Below are positions 1 to 11,945 of a stretch of 64,000 bases of DNA, piece by piece. The position numbers and the translations under genes were made by a program. Each line of letters begins with the position of its first letter. Position 1 is the stretch's first letter. Origin of the DNA: Atrichornis clamosus (lineage: Eukaryota > Chordata > Aves > Passeriformes > Menuridae); assembly GCA_013400975.1 (NCBI GenBank), contig WBMZ01009000.1:62449-126448 (forward strand), read 5' to 3'. Below the pieces are notes generated by a model. The model made no database searches. It saw only the letters and a list, made by a program, of their open reading frames with translations, and was not told the origin of the DNA.

Positions 1-441
1 CTTCTGCAGTAAGTCTCAATTTTCCACTTTTAAAGCAGTCTACTGTCCTCTCTTCCCCTTCTTTGATGGTTGGTTTTAAATGCAGTCTTCCACATACTTT
101 GTAGGCCTTTAATCCTCTCCTGCCCCATTGCAGTTGTATACCTTTTCTCATAACTTCCACAAATCATGAAAAGACAACAGCTACCAGCAGGGTCAATCAA
201 AGGCAGATAACAAAAAAACCCCACTCTTTTTCCAGTGACTATGCCATCACTATTACTACACAGTGCACAAAGTATAAAAATCTAGATGAAGAGAGAGAAA
301 ATTCTTAACTCATGCTGCAGTTGCTCTCCCTTTTTACATTCTTTTTCCTTTGCCTAACATTTTTATTTACCGTGTATTTAGTATATAATGATAGGCAAAA
401 GTGGAAAATCCAGCTGCTTGCATTCTTACCCTCATTCGACC

Positions 442-465
442 TACATACATACATACATACATACA
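442..465. repeat. (TACA)6 microsatellite
   Basis: Six perfect TACA units. A 20-A homopolymer follows at 1045-1064. Otherwise 1-2740 is AT-rich intergenic sequence with no gene or transposon recognised. Confidence 0.9.
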
Positions 466-1044
466 ACTACATATTCCCAAGTCTCCCCTCCCTTCCAAGT
501 CTCATTCTTGCCCCTTCCACTCTCTCTCAAGACCCGCTGGAATCTTGCTTTACCACTATTAAGCTGCAATAGCTATGTGATGAGAGCACAGACCCTGCTT
601 GGCATATTCAGAAAACAGAAGCTTTCTCCTCAGATCACAAAAAGGCTTAAGAACACATTTTTGACAGAGCATTGTCATCTGCTCTACAGAAAGTAAGGTG
701 GTAGTGAGAGGAGAGGGAAGTACACAGCAATTTATCTGCCTGTTATACCTCAGCAAACCTGCTGGCAGACCAGGTGTTTTCTGTGTAAGTACCACTTTCT
801 TCTGGAAAGGCATTAGGTGCTTAAAGGGCAAAATTTAGACACACTTCTCTAAGAGCTCGTCCTGAAGCCTGTACATCCTTTTCACCTTCCCAGAATACAC
901 AATCACCATTCCTCCTGACAGAGCTTAACTTAGCTCTGCTAAACAGTTTTACCAGCCTGTCAGAAAGGTGAGTTGGTTGTGTCCTCCATCCATTTTGCAC
1001 TCTGCCAATCCATTTTCAAGAACTTTATTTCTTTACTTCTACCT

Positions 1045-1075
<31 letters not shown>

Positions 1076-2749
1076 TTGGCTTTTAATTTTCCCCTTAAAT
1101 GTGTAGACTTCCTCTTCTCATTCTGTAAGATCAGACTTTCTCTTCTCATTCTAGAAAAATATCTATAACCTCCAAACCAAGTCTATGTTTCTGCCTGTAA
1201 AAGTAAGGAGAATATGTTCCCTACAAATGATTTACTTGTGTCTTTCCTGTGACAAGTCCTCTGTACCGGTAACCTATTCTGGTTTTCCCCATCAGGTTAA
1301 GTATTTCTCCGAGGCACACAGAACTCCGAGATTAAATGAATGTTCTCTTGGCTTTCTGACCTCTGGTTAGTGATGAGATTCCTCCCCTCCATAATAATGG
1401 GAAGAAAAAAAAAGAAAAGTGAGGGATGGCCACGAAAAAGCTTTTAGAAAGGGAAAGAGAAGCTTACTATACCTCTCCAGTGTGAAATGATCTGCTTCAC
1501 TGGTAGCGTTGGGTAATGGAAGCAGCACCCTTTTCTATAATCTGACTTCATTTTTACTCAGTTCCTGTTTTACACAGTCATCCTAAAAAGCGCTTCTTCA
1601 GTTGCCACTGCATGATGTATCTCCTCTGTATGTAGCTCCTAATTTTCTTAGTTTACCTATATTAACTTTTCTGACACCGTGAATACACTTAGCATTTTTG
1701 AAACCTACATATATATTTTCTTTGCTTTCTACAGGTATTGGCACAAAAGTAGCCAGGCTACAGACTGTTCAACAGGACGCTGTAAGCCCTAGTTACATTC
1801 TTAAACTGCAAAAATGCAGTACATTTAGGAAATACACATATTTACTCACCCATAGGAAAAAATACAGGTGTCTTCAGAAACCACTGAGGCAAGGACAAGG
1901 GCAAATATAAGGGCAAGAGCACAGATATATCAGGGCCACACTTATAACTCAGTAAGTGAGGTGTTGTCCAGGAGGTGAGAGACATGTATTCCATCTCCTG
2001 GCACTCAGGAAATTTGTGATGTTTGTCTGAATAGATCTTCCACAAAAATGCTTCCTATTCATAATTCTTGAAGCACAGTCAATGTGTCTTCATCCTTCTT
2101 GGCAACATTTAGCCTGATTGAAATTGCCAACTATGTTTCAGTTTTAGAATCTATTTTTTTCTCTACTTACAAATCAGGGTATGGTTCCTTTTTCAGATGT
2201 GTCTCTGAGGTTTCAGTTCTGGTAAGGCAAAAAAATCAAAACAGGAAACCTTGAGTTGTTCCACAGACTAAGGTAAACTGAGATGGAAACCACTGCTGAA
2301 GAATTATTGTCAAAATTGTAAAGCTGTGATTGTGAGAGGTTCATTTTTTTTTAGCCGTGATCATGCTGAGATGGGAATACCTTTTGTAGCCCACAGCTGA
2401 TTTCTTGCCGTATTTTGGATCAGCTTTTATGGTGCTCTTTCACTAGACGAAGAACATACTTAGGATGTGTGGAGTTAATTGGTCTGCAAGTAAGTTCCTT
2501 TTGTTTATTCTTGTTTATTTCTTTTTATATTTATTTGCTTGTTTGGTTTTTTTTTTGGGGGGGGGGTTGATTTTAACTTTGCAAACAAGTAGGTCACTAC
2601 AGGCTTTTAGAATTACCAACTAAGGGCTCTTGTTTCTTGGGGGCCAAGGGCAAATAATACATGAGTTTTCAAGAGTTGTGTTTTTGTTTGGTTGGTTGGC
2701 GGGTTTGTTTTGGTGCTGTTTTGTTGCTGCTTTGTGCCTTTTCAGGTCG

Positions 2750-3364
2750 GGAACAGCGCGGTGGGGGAGGAGGTTGAGGCGCAAGGCAGCCGTCTGAGAA
2801 GCGTCCCTCGTGGAGCCACTCTCAGGGGTTCAATCACCCCGGCACATGCAGCAAGCACTCCCTGCTCGGTAGGTGCAGGCACGCACGCACACACTCACGG
2901 TCCAAGCGAGCCCACAGAGACAAAGAGGTGGGAGGGGCGCTTTGTATAGCGTTCCAACGTTTAATAGGGATCCATGCCCAAAACAATCCAGGGACAATGA
3001 CCTACTGGATAGCTCGTGCAGGTGGTTTTATACAGGGGTAGAAAGGGGTGGAGAGAGCATCAGGGTCCAATGGGGTGAGGGTCCAAGGGCAGCGACAAGG
3101 GCTGAGTGACAGGGTTACATCCAATAGGGGAAGGAGAGGGGAGGAGCAAGGGAGCCAGAGCCAACGGGGAACTGAACATGGGAGAACTTTCCAGAACTGG
3201 GGTAAGGGTTTATGGATGACTGACTGAGGGATTAACATAATGGGGTGTACACCAACCAGGAGATAAACCATTACATTAACTTAGGGAGAGAACCATAAGG
3301 CTAAACCATAGCATACGCCAAAGGGGGGGAAAACCCTAAAACAGTGGCAGTTTCAACCACCGCA
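2750..3364 (-). mobile_element. solo LTR, ERVK/alpharetrovirus-like, minus sense
   Basis: A G/C-richer block with retroviral promoter layout on the minus strand: it begins TGCGGTGGTTGAAACTGCC at 3364, has TATAAAA at 3026-3032 and ATTAAA at 2960-2965, so a short R region of about 50-60 nt. CCAAT-like boxes lie upstream of the TATA. The same layout occurs in the LTR at 16.7-17.4 kb, whose start TGTTGCAGTGGTTGTACCTG is alike. No gag, pol or env sequence adjoins it, so it is a solo LTR. The low-coordinate border is approximate and merges into a G/T-rich tract near 2680-2740; no target duplication was found. Confidence 0.65.
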
Positions 3365-4059
3365 ATATTTTGTGGGGTTTTTTTGCATTGGTTTCATTCT
3401 TTTTTCCCCTTGGGAGGGTTGTTTCTTTACTTTTTTATCATCAGTAAAGTTGCTGGGCATCTACTACCCATTTTTTTGACAGTGTGTTAAAACAGGTCTT
3501 GTCCTCATGAACTTCTTGTTTGTCAACTTGTGAAGTCACTGCTTAAGTTCCACTTGAATGGGATATACTATTATGCAAGTTATACAAGAGGAAAGAAATA
3601 AAGCAAGAAAAGTTCATTCCATATGACTGTCCTTGTTAGTTTTGATGGAAAACCAGATGGAAAGCAATGAAGAAGGATCTGACAGCTGGATTCTATTGGT
3701 GGAGAAATTTGGTGCAGTTAACGGCACTTTCAACCTTGCACCTGCAATCAAGACCAATGTTTAAGGGTAGCGACACATGTAAAATATTGACAGTGTTCTG
3801 CACTCCCTGCAACAAATGAACTGTCAGAAGAGTAGGAAGCATTATAAATGAGGTAATGTGTTTTTGAAGTGCAATGCTATTTTAAAAGTAAATACTGACC
3901 TCATGGTCTTGGAAAATCCTGGAGATGGATTAGTTATGAAATAAGGGGTCTTTCATCCTTGTCTCTCTAGTAGGAATCCAGTAAGTATGAACAGAGACTG
4001 AAAGCTTATTGATTTGTGAACTGTTTCATAAGACTTACGTGAAATGAAGCAATGGATTT
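3365..4059. other. intergenic, no feature recognised
   Basis: AT-rich sequence between the solo LTR and a CR1 tail; no open frame or repeat that I can name. Confidence 0.6.
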
Positions 4060-4290
4060 GGAATCTAATTTGTGTTGAAAGGGACCTCTTGAGGTCATCT
4101 GGTCCAAATTCCACTCAAGATAACTTCAAAGTTACATTAGACTTCTCACAGAGTTGTCTGGTATTTCCAGCAATGGACATTCCACAGCTTTTTTGGTCTA
4201 TCTATTTTTGTGTGTAATGAATCTCATTGTGAAAATGTGCTCAGCTTCTAGCTGATGTGCAGTTCCTCTGGGAGAGTCACATGCTAATTC
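4060..4290 (-). mobile_element. CR1 LINE 3' fragment
   Basis: Reads GTTGAAAGGGACCTCTTGAG then GTCATCTGGTCC, the reverse complement of the CR1 3' end (usually TTGGAAGGGACCTCTGGAGG). It is 5'-truncated and diverged; the upper border is approximate. No coding sequence remains. Confidence 0.75.
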
Positions 4291-5244
4291 TCATCAGGAA
4301 GGTCAATATTTAACATGCAAAGAGGCTGACTTCTGTTGCTTTCGTATCAGATTAATGATCATGCCAGTGGACCACACGCTGCCTTTCCAATGCAATTAAG
4401 TTCTGTTGAGCTTTTCAAAAGCCACTGTTCTTTCCTTGAATATTCAGTTTTCTGGGCGTAGGAATGGGGCAGGGGACTGAGATCAGGGAGGGAGAACACC
4501 TTTTTGTTTTTCTTCCTTTGCTGATTAGCTAATAAAGAAAAAATGATGCCTAGAAAAAAAAAAAGTCCTAATGTATGAACAAAATATCTCTTATCTTTAA
4601 GAGATAATCTATCCCGCTGAATACATTCATCCTTGTTTTGAAAAATTTTATGAGAATTATCCTCAGGGAAAAGTTTTCTTTCATTTCACTTAAGAATCAC
4701 ACATTTTATCATTTTGGTATCCACCAGCCATATTAAAATTCAGACAAATATCTGCATGTTTTAAATGTCTGCCTGAATACTGAGATCATTTGTCAATGTC
4801 CTCACTGAATTGTTAGTCAGACAGTTGTGCACATTATTTGAGACAGAAAATGAACTGTTTGGGTTGCTATGGTAACAGCCATGGAGAAGATAAATTTCTG
4901 CAGCTACTATCTTTCTTGAGGGGCTGGGATAGGGAAAGATAATTGAAAAACTAAAAGTTAATCCAGCATATTAGAGTAGGGTCAGAATTGAAACAAAGGA
5001 TTATGTGTGCACTTCATTACATATGTGGAAGGCACAATGTATCCATAAAAGTAAATACATATTGATGGATGCTTCCATTACACTCCCCTTCTTTAAATTT
5101 ATGCTGCAATTTGTACCAGTCAGGTAGTAGCGATTGGGCTGGTTTAGCCAACAGGAATTGCTAATTTGGACAGTTATCTGATTTAAAACAGTATGGTAAG
5201 GTGATGATTTCCTCCAAAATTATCAATAAAATTTTGGTTTCATA

Positions 5245-7330
5245 GAAAAGTAGAATCACAGAATCATTTAAGTTGGAAGGGATCTCTTGAGATCATTTAT
5301 TCTATCCTCTCTGCTCAAGCAAGGTCACCTAAAGCATTTTATTCAGGACTGGGTCCTGTCAGATTTTTGGTGTCTCCAAAGATGGAGACAACCTCTCAAT
5401 AAAAAAGGTTTCCTTGTGTTTACATTGAATGCACTATTTTTTGATTTGTGCTCATTGCTTCTTGTTTTTTGACTGGGCACCACTGGAAGAAGTTTAGTTC
5501 TGTTGACTTCATTCTTTCCCACCAGGCATTTGTACACAATAATGAGATGCTCCTTGAGCCTTTTCTGCAGGATGAAAATTCATAGCAGTCTTCACATACA
5601 ATAAATTCTCCTGGCCTTTCCTCATCTTTGTGGCCCTGAGATGGATATGCTTCATGAAGTCTGTACCTTGCTTGAACTTGAGAGCCAACATTAGACAGAG
5701 TACTCCAGAATATGGTCCCATCAGTGCTGATCAGAGAGGAAGGATCACCTCTGTTGACATGCTGGCAATGTCCTTTCTAACATAGTTTAGGATACTGTTC
5801 TCCTTATTTGCCAGGGTGTACCTCTGTCTCATGGTTAGCAAGGTCCTTCTCTGCAGAGCTTCTTTGCAGCCAGGTGGCCTCTCAGCTGAGTGTGGGACTG
5901 GGGTTACTTATTGCCAGGACATTTGCTCTCCCGTTTGTTGAACATAACATCCTGCTCTGCCCAAATCTACAGCCTGTTGTGAATTCTTTGAATGGCAGCA
6001 CAATCATGTGGTGTATAACCAGCTTTTCCCAGTTCTATATCATTTTAAAACTCTCTGAAGTTGCAGTCTCTTCCATCATACAGGTCATCAATGAAGATGT
6101 TGAACAATAATGAAGAACGCTGCTTGACCAACCTGATCTCTTTTTATGACCTGGTGACCCACTTAGTGGATGAGGGAAAAGCTGTGGATGTTTCTACCTG
6201 GACTTCAATAAAGCCGTTTGTACTGTCTCCCACCACACTCTTCTGGAGACGCTTGCAGTTTCACCTCATCGTGGTAAGCTATAAGGTTGGATAAGCATGA
6301 TTTCCCCTTTGTAAACCCACACTGGCTAATCCCAATCACCTGCTTTTCTTTCATGTGTCTGGAAATGCTTTCCTGAAGGAACTAAGATAAAACACATTGA
6401 ACTGTATTCTCTGGCTATTCCCTTGCCCTTCTTGAATATAGGAGTGCCTTTGCTCTCTTACAGTCTTCTGCAACCTCTCCCAGTTGCTATGACTGTTCAA
6501 AGGTAATCAAGAGTCATCTCACAATTACATCAGCCAGCTTCCTCTGTCTTGTGGATACCAAGTGCCAGAGCCCACAGACATGTGTGTGTCATCTAAGTGA
6601 TCCTTAACCTGGTTCTACTGCACTGCCCTGGTTTCTGACATTCCTTCTGGTGTCTGAGTCTTGCATTTCCTGATGGCCAGCTTTACTGGTAAAGACTCAG
6701 GCAAGGAAGGCACTGAGTACCTTGACATCTTCCATGTTATTTTTCATCAATTCCCCTGCTGCTTTCAGCAGCAGTCCCACATTTTTCTGGGTCTTCCTTC
6801 TGCTCTTCATAGATAACGAAGAATCCTTTCTTGTTGCCCTTCACATCCCTTGCCAGATTCAATGACAGCTGGCTAGAAAGGTCAAGGCAGCCTTTCTAAC
6901 TCTATCGCTGCAATATCAGATAGCAACTCCTCTTGGGCCATGTATCTTTGATTTCACATCTTGTGAAGTTCCTTTTTTATATATGAGTTCAGTTAGGAGC
7001 TTTTTGCTCATGTAAGCATGCTTCTTGCCTCCTTTACTTGATTCCCTAGTTGTTGGGCTCTTGGAGGGTGTTATCCTCGAATATCGACAAGCTCTCCCAG
7101 ATCTGCCTTCTTTGCAGGGCTGCATCCCATGAATTCTTCCAGGCTGAAAAGGTTGAATTTTGCTTTCCTGAGGTCCTGGGTTGTGGTCCTACTTTTTGCC
7201 TTGCTGTTTTCCTTTTTTGTCCTGAACTCTACTATATCATCCTTGCTGTAGCCAAAGCCCATGCTGATTTTCACACTTCTGATCAGTTCTTCCTTTTTCT
7301 GGGTCAAGCCATGCGTGTCTACTTGTAGGC
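5245..7330 (-). mobile_element. CR1 LINE, 5'-truncated and internally rearranged
   Basis: The 3' tip is at 5245 (AGAATCACAGAATCATTTAA then GTTGGAAGGGATC). Going up, minus-strand translations match CR1 ORF2: ATKMRKG near 5600, LFNIFIDDLYDG near 6080-6110, GFTKGKSCLSNLIAY near 6275-6320, KKGK/NYRP-type region to 6450, a VFT/KAEVLN-type linker near 6680-6900, and MGFGYSKDDIVEFRTKKENS near 7210-7270 upstream of the RT. About 6113-6260 is in the opposite sense (see the next entry). Many frameshifts and stops: no intact protein. Different parts could belong to two copies. Confidence 0.8.
6113..6260 (+). mobile_element. inverted CR1 reverse-transcriptase fragment inside the CR1 above
   Basis: The plus strand encodes CLTNLISFYDLVTHLVDEGK and AVDVS, then a frameshifted version of the YLDF-KAFDTVSH-LL motif. 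This is the CR1 RT segment following KGKSCLTN, but on the plus strand, while both flanks are minus-strand CR1. The flank above still has its own KGKSCLSNLIAY, so about ten codons occur twice in opposite sense. Confidence 0.8.
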
Positions 7331-9242
7331 TACTCTGTAATGTGGTTGCAATTCAGTGCGTACTATGAAGTATCAACTCAAGAAATCAGTGCCAGACCTA
7401 TCCTTTCACTACTAAGTGTCCTAATGACTAAGAAACATATTCTATCCCCAACTTCATTGAGGCAAGAGGGGTAGCAAGGCAAATATTCACTTCCTCTCTA
7501 ACATAGTTTTCATTTAGGCAGTACCTTTCTGAGACACAAAAGACTGTGTAAAATCCTTCAGAATGAAGAAGGTCTTGAAATGTCTGTGCTTCTTTCTAAG
7601 ACTTTTCTGGTGTTATAACCTATGTGCTGGCTATAGCCAAACTGCTCGTATTAAGCTGCATGTAGCCCAGATGGAGCTTCTGCCATAAAACTGGCACCAG
7701 GACTCCAGGATTTCCAGAACTGTAGTTGTGGGAAAAAGCAAGTTAACAGAATCTTCCAAATCCTACCCTGTGTTTTGTTTTTGTTCAGTCCAGAAGGAAG
7801 TCACACTCATCTCCTTAGAGAGTGCCATCTAGCACTCTATTTTCCAGAAAGTCTTTGGCACATCTTAAGTATATATTTGATCTATGGATTTTGACAGTCT
7901 GGTATTATTATTAGTCTAACATGAAAGCAGGAGCACCTTCACCACTTCCTCTGATTATATATATGAATAAAAAGGGCTTTGTCTACTTGCTTAACTTAAT
8001 GATTTTGACCATATCCTGAGCATACCTGTCTGGACCCTTAAAATTATAGCAGAGGTAAGGAAGAAGCTTTCTGTTCACCTAGTCAGACAAGAACAGACTA
8101 AATGAACACAGACAACGGAACTCAGGTTCTAATACCCAGGTCCTCCAAGAATTACCTATGGCATTTTAAACACATGGAAGAATAAACAGTGATGGAAAGA
8201 AGAGTTTAGAGATCACTCCCGCAAAATTCAGATAGTACTGGTCTTTCTCTTAGTTCTTATCTTTTCGTTTAGTACCTAGAAATACAAACTTACTAAAGAC
8301 ATGATTGAAATTTGGGTTCAGTTTTCTGCTGGACTGATGTCATCAGAGGTGCTACTAACTTAGAGCAGAGAAATAAGATCGTTACATATAACAAGTCACT
8401 GAAACCGCTATTGAATATATTGTTTGATGCATTTATTCTTATTGTGAATTATTTATTAACCAGTTCAGCAATCTTACAGTGCCAATGTAATTTGTAACCA
8501 TTCACTGGTAGATTACTATGTAAGCTAATTTCATGAGTATATTTGCATGCTGTTCACCACTGGTATTGCTTATTGCTAAGATGTTGTATCTGCCAGCTCG
8601 TGACTACTTTTCTGAGAAAAAAACTCCAAACTTTTCCCAAAACAAAAAAGAATGAAGAGTTTCCAATGTTACTCTGATCTGCTAAGCACACTAAGAGGTT
8701 TTGGCACTGTGAGAGAAAATTTTGGAGGAGAGTAGTAACTGCACTTGTTAATGTTCATTAAACTTGTTGAATGAATTTAAAAAGTTATTGCTGAAAGGTC
8801 TACAGTTGTCAAAACATTTCTAAACTCTGAATAAGCATCAGAATAAATTTGTGTCCTTACATCACCACTATTTTCCCCTCTCTTCTGTGGATCATATTAA
8901 CTTGCTTTAGGAATTGTATCAGTGGTGAACTGTACTGATGCAGTGCTTAATACTAGGTTTTGATTTAATCAGGTTTAGTAAGAGATTTAACAACCAAGAT
9001 GGTTTTAAGAAAAAGAATCTCTTAAGAACGAAATTCATATTAACAGAAAATTCTTACAGCATGCAGGATTATGATTAGCTAAATCTAAATTAAAACCTGG
9101 AGCCCCTTTTCCTACCAGTACCAATGTTTTTAATTTATTTCTCAGGAAGGATTATGTAAGATATCAAATGGAATTAGTTTAGACAAATTTTTCCTGCACA
9201 TAGATACAGGATGATAATAACTTTGGTAAAATTTATCTTCAA
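7331..9242. other. intergenic, no feature recognised
   Basis: AT-rich single-copy-looking sequence; no gene or repeat recognised. Confidence 0.5.
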
Positions 9243-9535
9243 CATAAAAATCTTTTAGGACACCGAAGAGCTCAAGAGTTGTGAGGGCTCCCCATAGTAG
9301 TGACTGGCAGTTGGATATGTCCTACTGCCCCAGCAAGGAGCAGGGCAGGCAGGAGCACTGGGTCTTGCAAACATCTTGCAGAGTTATCTAAATGCTGTAT
9401 GTTTCCAAGGGGCTATTTCAGGGGATGTAGATCTGGAGCATGCACAGGGAACTGGCTGCACAGCATGAGAGACTTGAGGCTGGTGAAGTAGCTTCAGGTT
9501 TGCCATGAGGAGCCCGCGAGGCCAGGCAGGGCAGG
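9243..9535. other. GC-richer block of unknown nature
   Basis: About 290 bp with clearly higher G+C and purine-rich GGCAGG/GGAGC motifs, sharply set in AT-rich DNA. It matches none of the CR1 or LTR types seen elsewhere in the window. It could be a remnant of another repeat. A second, smaller GC-richer block lies at about 10140-10330. Confidence 0.4.
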
Positions 9536-10650
9536 GAAATAATGGTCACCATATACATACAAATAGTCTGCTGTAGGGTTTGCACATGTTTTCTCTTCAG
9601 AGACTCCTCTTAAAGGTTGTTTTAATCAGTCATAAACCAATTCCTCTCCAGATCCTAAATACAAAGTGCCAGAGCTGGGAAAAATGTCAATGTCTTTTTA
9701 CTATACTTCAGAACAGTTTTTCTTATTTTGGTTTTATTTTCAGGTGTGAAAATAAAGCTAATATGCTGACATTTTTATAACACTGCATTCCTATAATAAG
9801 TAAAAAGTCACATTAATACAATAATTTCATTTTCCAGTTCACTGGCCCATAAAGTGGCTTATTGCAATTGGGTATTTAATACAAATACAGAAAAGTATTT
9901 ACTTTGATATATTTTAATTCTATCAAGAGTTGTGGTGACATTTTAACAATAAGAAGTAGCAAATGGGTTGTTTAGACCATTAGATTTTCCTTCCAGATCA
10001 GCATTAAAATCCAGCTGAGGTGAGAGCACATAATGCTAAAATATATTTTATCCAGGATCTGAAGCCCAATAATGTACAAAAGGTTCTTATTTGAAAAACC
10101 CTTGGAAAGCCTAGGAGATACCATTGTTCCTGGATATAAATGCTGAGTGGCCACATAGGGCTAGCCAGGGTCCTTCTTGCAAATGAGCTTGGGGAGCTAC
10201 TGTGCTCTGCCTAGACTAGGCTGCATCTGTCCTGTGAGCAGGGCACCAGTCATTGATGTCATGACTACTGCAGTCCCCCAGCTGTCCCCAGACATTCCAG
10301 CCCCTCCTGTCCTGTCACTCCCTCCACTCAGCTGTCCTTTTAGTAAAATAAGAGTGATTACAATAGTCAGAACTAGCAAAGGAACAGGAGAGAACACAAT
10401 TTTCATAGAACAAGTGAATCAGAGATCCTGGATTCTCACATGTGTAAGAAATGATACATGGAAACTTGTGTGTTACTGCACATGTGGTCCATTTCTTCTC
10501 CCCTACTCCCCAGGTATTTAGCCCTCCTTGAAATCAAATGTTTCTGTTAAATTGTGTGAAAGTAACAGTTTTCACAGCTATGTATGAAATGGAACTGTTT
10601 CCAAAATCATTGCCATGCCAACTTTTGAAACTGTAAAATACCAAGACCAT

Positions 10651-11945
10651 CACGGAATCACAGAATCAACTAGGTTGGAAGAGACCTTTGAGATCATTGA
10701 ACCCAACCTATGACCTAATACCTCCTATCAATTAGACCATGGCACTAAGCGCCACATCCAGTCTTTTTTTAAACACTTCCAGGGACGGTGACTCTACTAC
10801 CTCCCTGAGCAGCCCATTCCAATGCTCAGTTACTCTTCCTGTGAAGAACTTCCTAATGTCCAACCTAAACCTTCCCTGATGCAACTTAAGATTCTGTCCT
10901 CTTGTCCTGTTGCTGATTACCTGGAGAAGACACCAACCCCCACCTGGCTACACCCTCCTCCTCCTCTCCAGGCTAAACAACCCCAGCTCCCTCAGCTGCT
11001 CCTCATAGGACTTGTGCTCCAGACCTTTCATCAGCCTTCTTGCCCTTCTCTGGACCCGCTCCAGGATCTCAACATCCTTCCTAAATTGGAGGGCCCAGAA
11101 CTGGACACAGTATTCAAGGTGTGTCCCAACCAGTGCCAAGTAGAGGGGAAGGATTACTTCCCTGGTCCTGCTGGCCACACTGTTCCTGGTACAGGTTAGG
11201 ACGCCATTATCTTTCTTGGCCACGTGGGCACTGTTGGCTCATGTTCAGCTGCTGTCAGTCAGCACCCCCAGGTTCCTTTCTGCCTGGCCACTGTCCAGCC
11301 TCTCTGTTCCCCACCTGTAGGGTTGCCTGGGGTTGTTGTGGCCAAAGTGCAGGACCCAGAACTTGGTCTTTTTGAATCTCATATCACTGGATTTGGCCCG
11401 ACCTGTCCAGGTCCCTCTGCAGAGCCTTCCTACGCTCCTGCAGATCAACACCCCCACCCAATTTGGTGTCATCTGCAAGTTTGCTGATGGTGGAGATTCA
11501 ATCCCTTCATCCAGATCATCAATAAAGATATTAAACAGGACTGGGCCCAGCACAGATCCCTGGGGGACACCACTGGCGAGTGGCCACCAACTGGATGCAG
11601 CACCATTCACCACCACTCTCTAGGCCCAGCCATTCAGCCAGTTCTTAACACAGTGAGGGGGGCAAGCCGTGGGCTGCCAGCCCTCATTCACCACATGGGT
11701 CACCTGGACATAAAAGGACATCAGGTTGGTCAGGCAGGATCTGCCCCTCCTAAGTCCATGCTGGCTGAGCCTGATCCCTCAGCCGTCCTGCAGGTGCCAT
11801 GTGATGACACTCAATATGGTCTGTTCCATAACCTTGCCAGGCATTGAGGTCAGGCTGACAGGCCTGTAGTTTCCTGGATCCTCCTTCCAGCCCTTCTTTT
11901 GGGTGGGTGTCACACTGGCCACCTTACAGTCACCTGGGACAATGA
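10651..11945 (-). mobile_element. CR1 LINE, 3' 1.3 kb with broken reverse transcriptase
   Basis: The 3' end is at 10651 (CACGGAATCACAGAATCAAC then TAGGTTGGAAGAGACC). The minus strand carries CR1 RT pieces in order from the high end: KKGWKEDPGNYRPVSLTSMP near 11850-11910, GKVMEQTILSVITWHLQDG, SGVPQGSVLGPVLFNIFIDD near 11525-11575, ADDTKLG near 11460-11485, and [20 protein letters not shown] near 11000-11070. The ADD active-site stretch is in a different frame from the NIFIDDL stretch, so a frameshift breaks the enzyme; stops occur elsewhere. It is 5'-truncated, as most CR1 copies are, and is dead. It is better preserved than the other CR1 pieces here, hence younger. Confidence 0.92.

Noticed and set aside
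2692..3271. Several 78-89 codon frames
   Set aside because: They lie in or across an LTR with promoter-type composition; no similarity to any retroviral protein.
10177..10521. 114-codon open frame on the plus strand
   Set aside because: Pro/Ser/Thr-rich with no domain, no splice sites and no matching neighbour; looks like chance in a GC-richer patch.
10822..11487. Overlapping plus-strand frames of 84-125 codons
   Set aside because: These are the antisense of a CR1 reverse transcriptase and have no meaning of their own.
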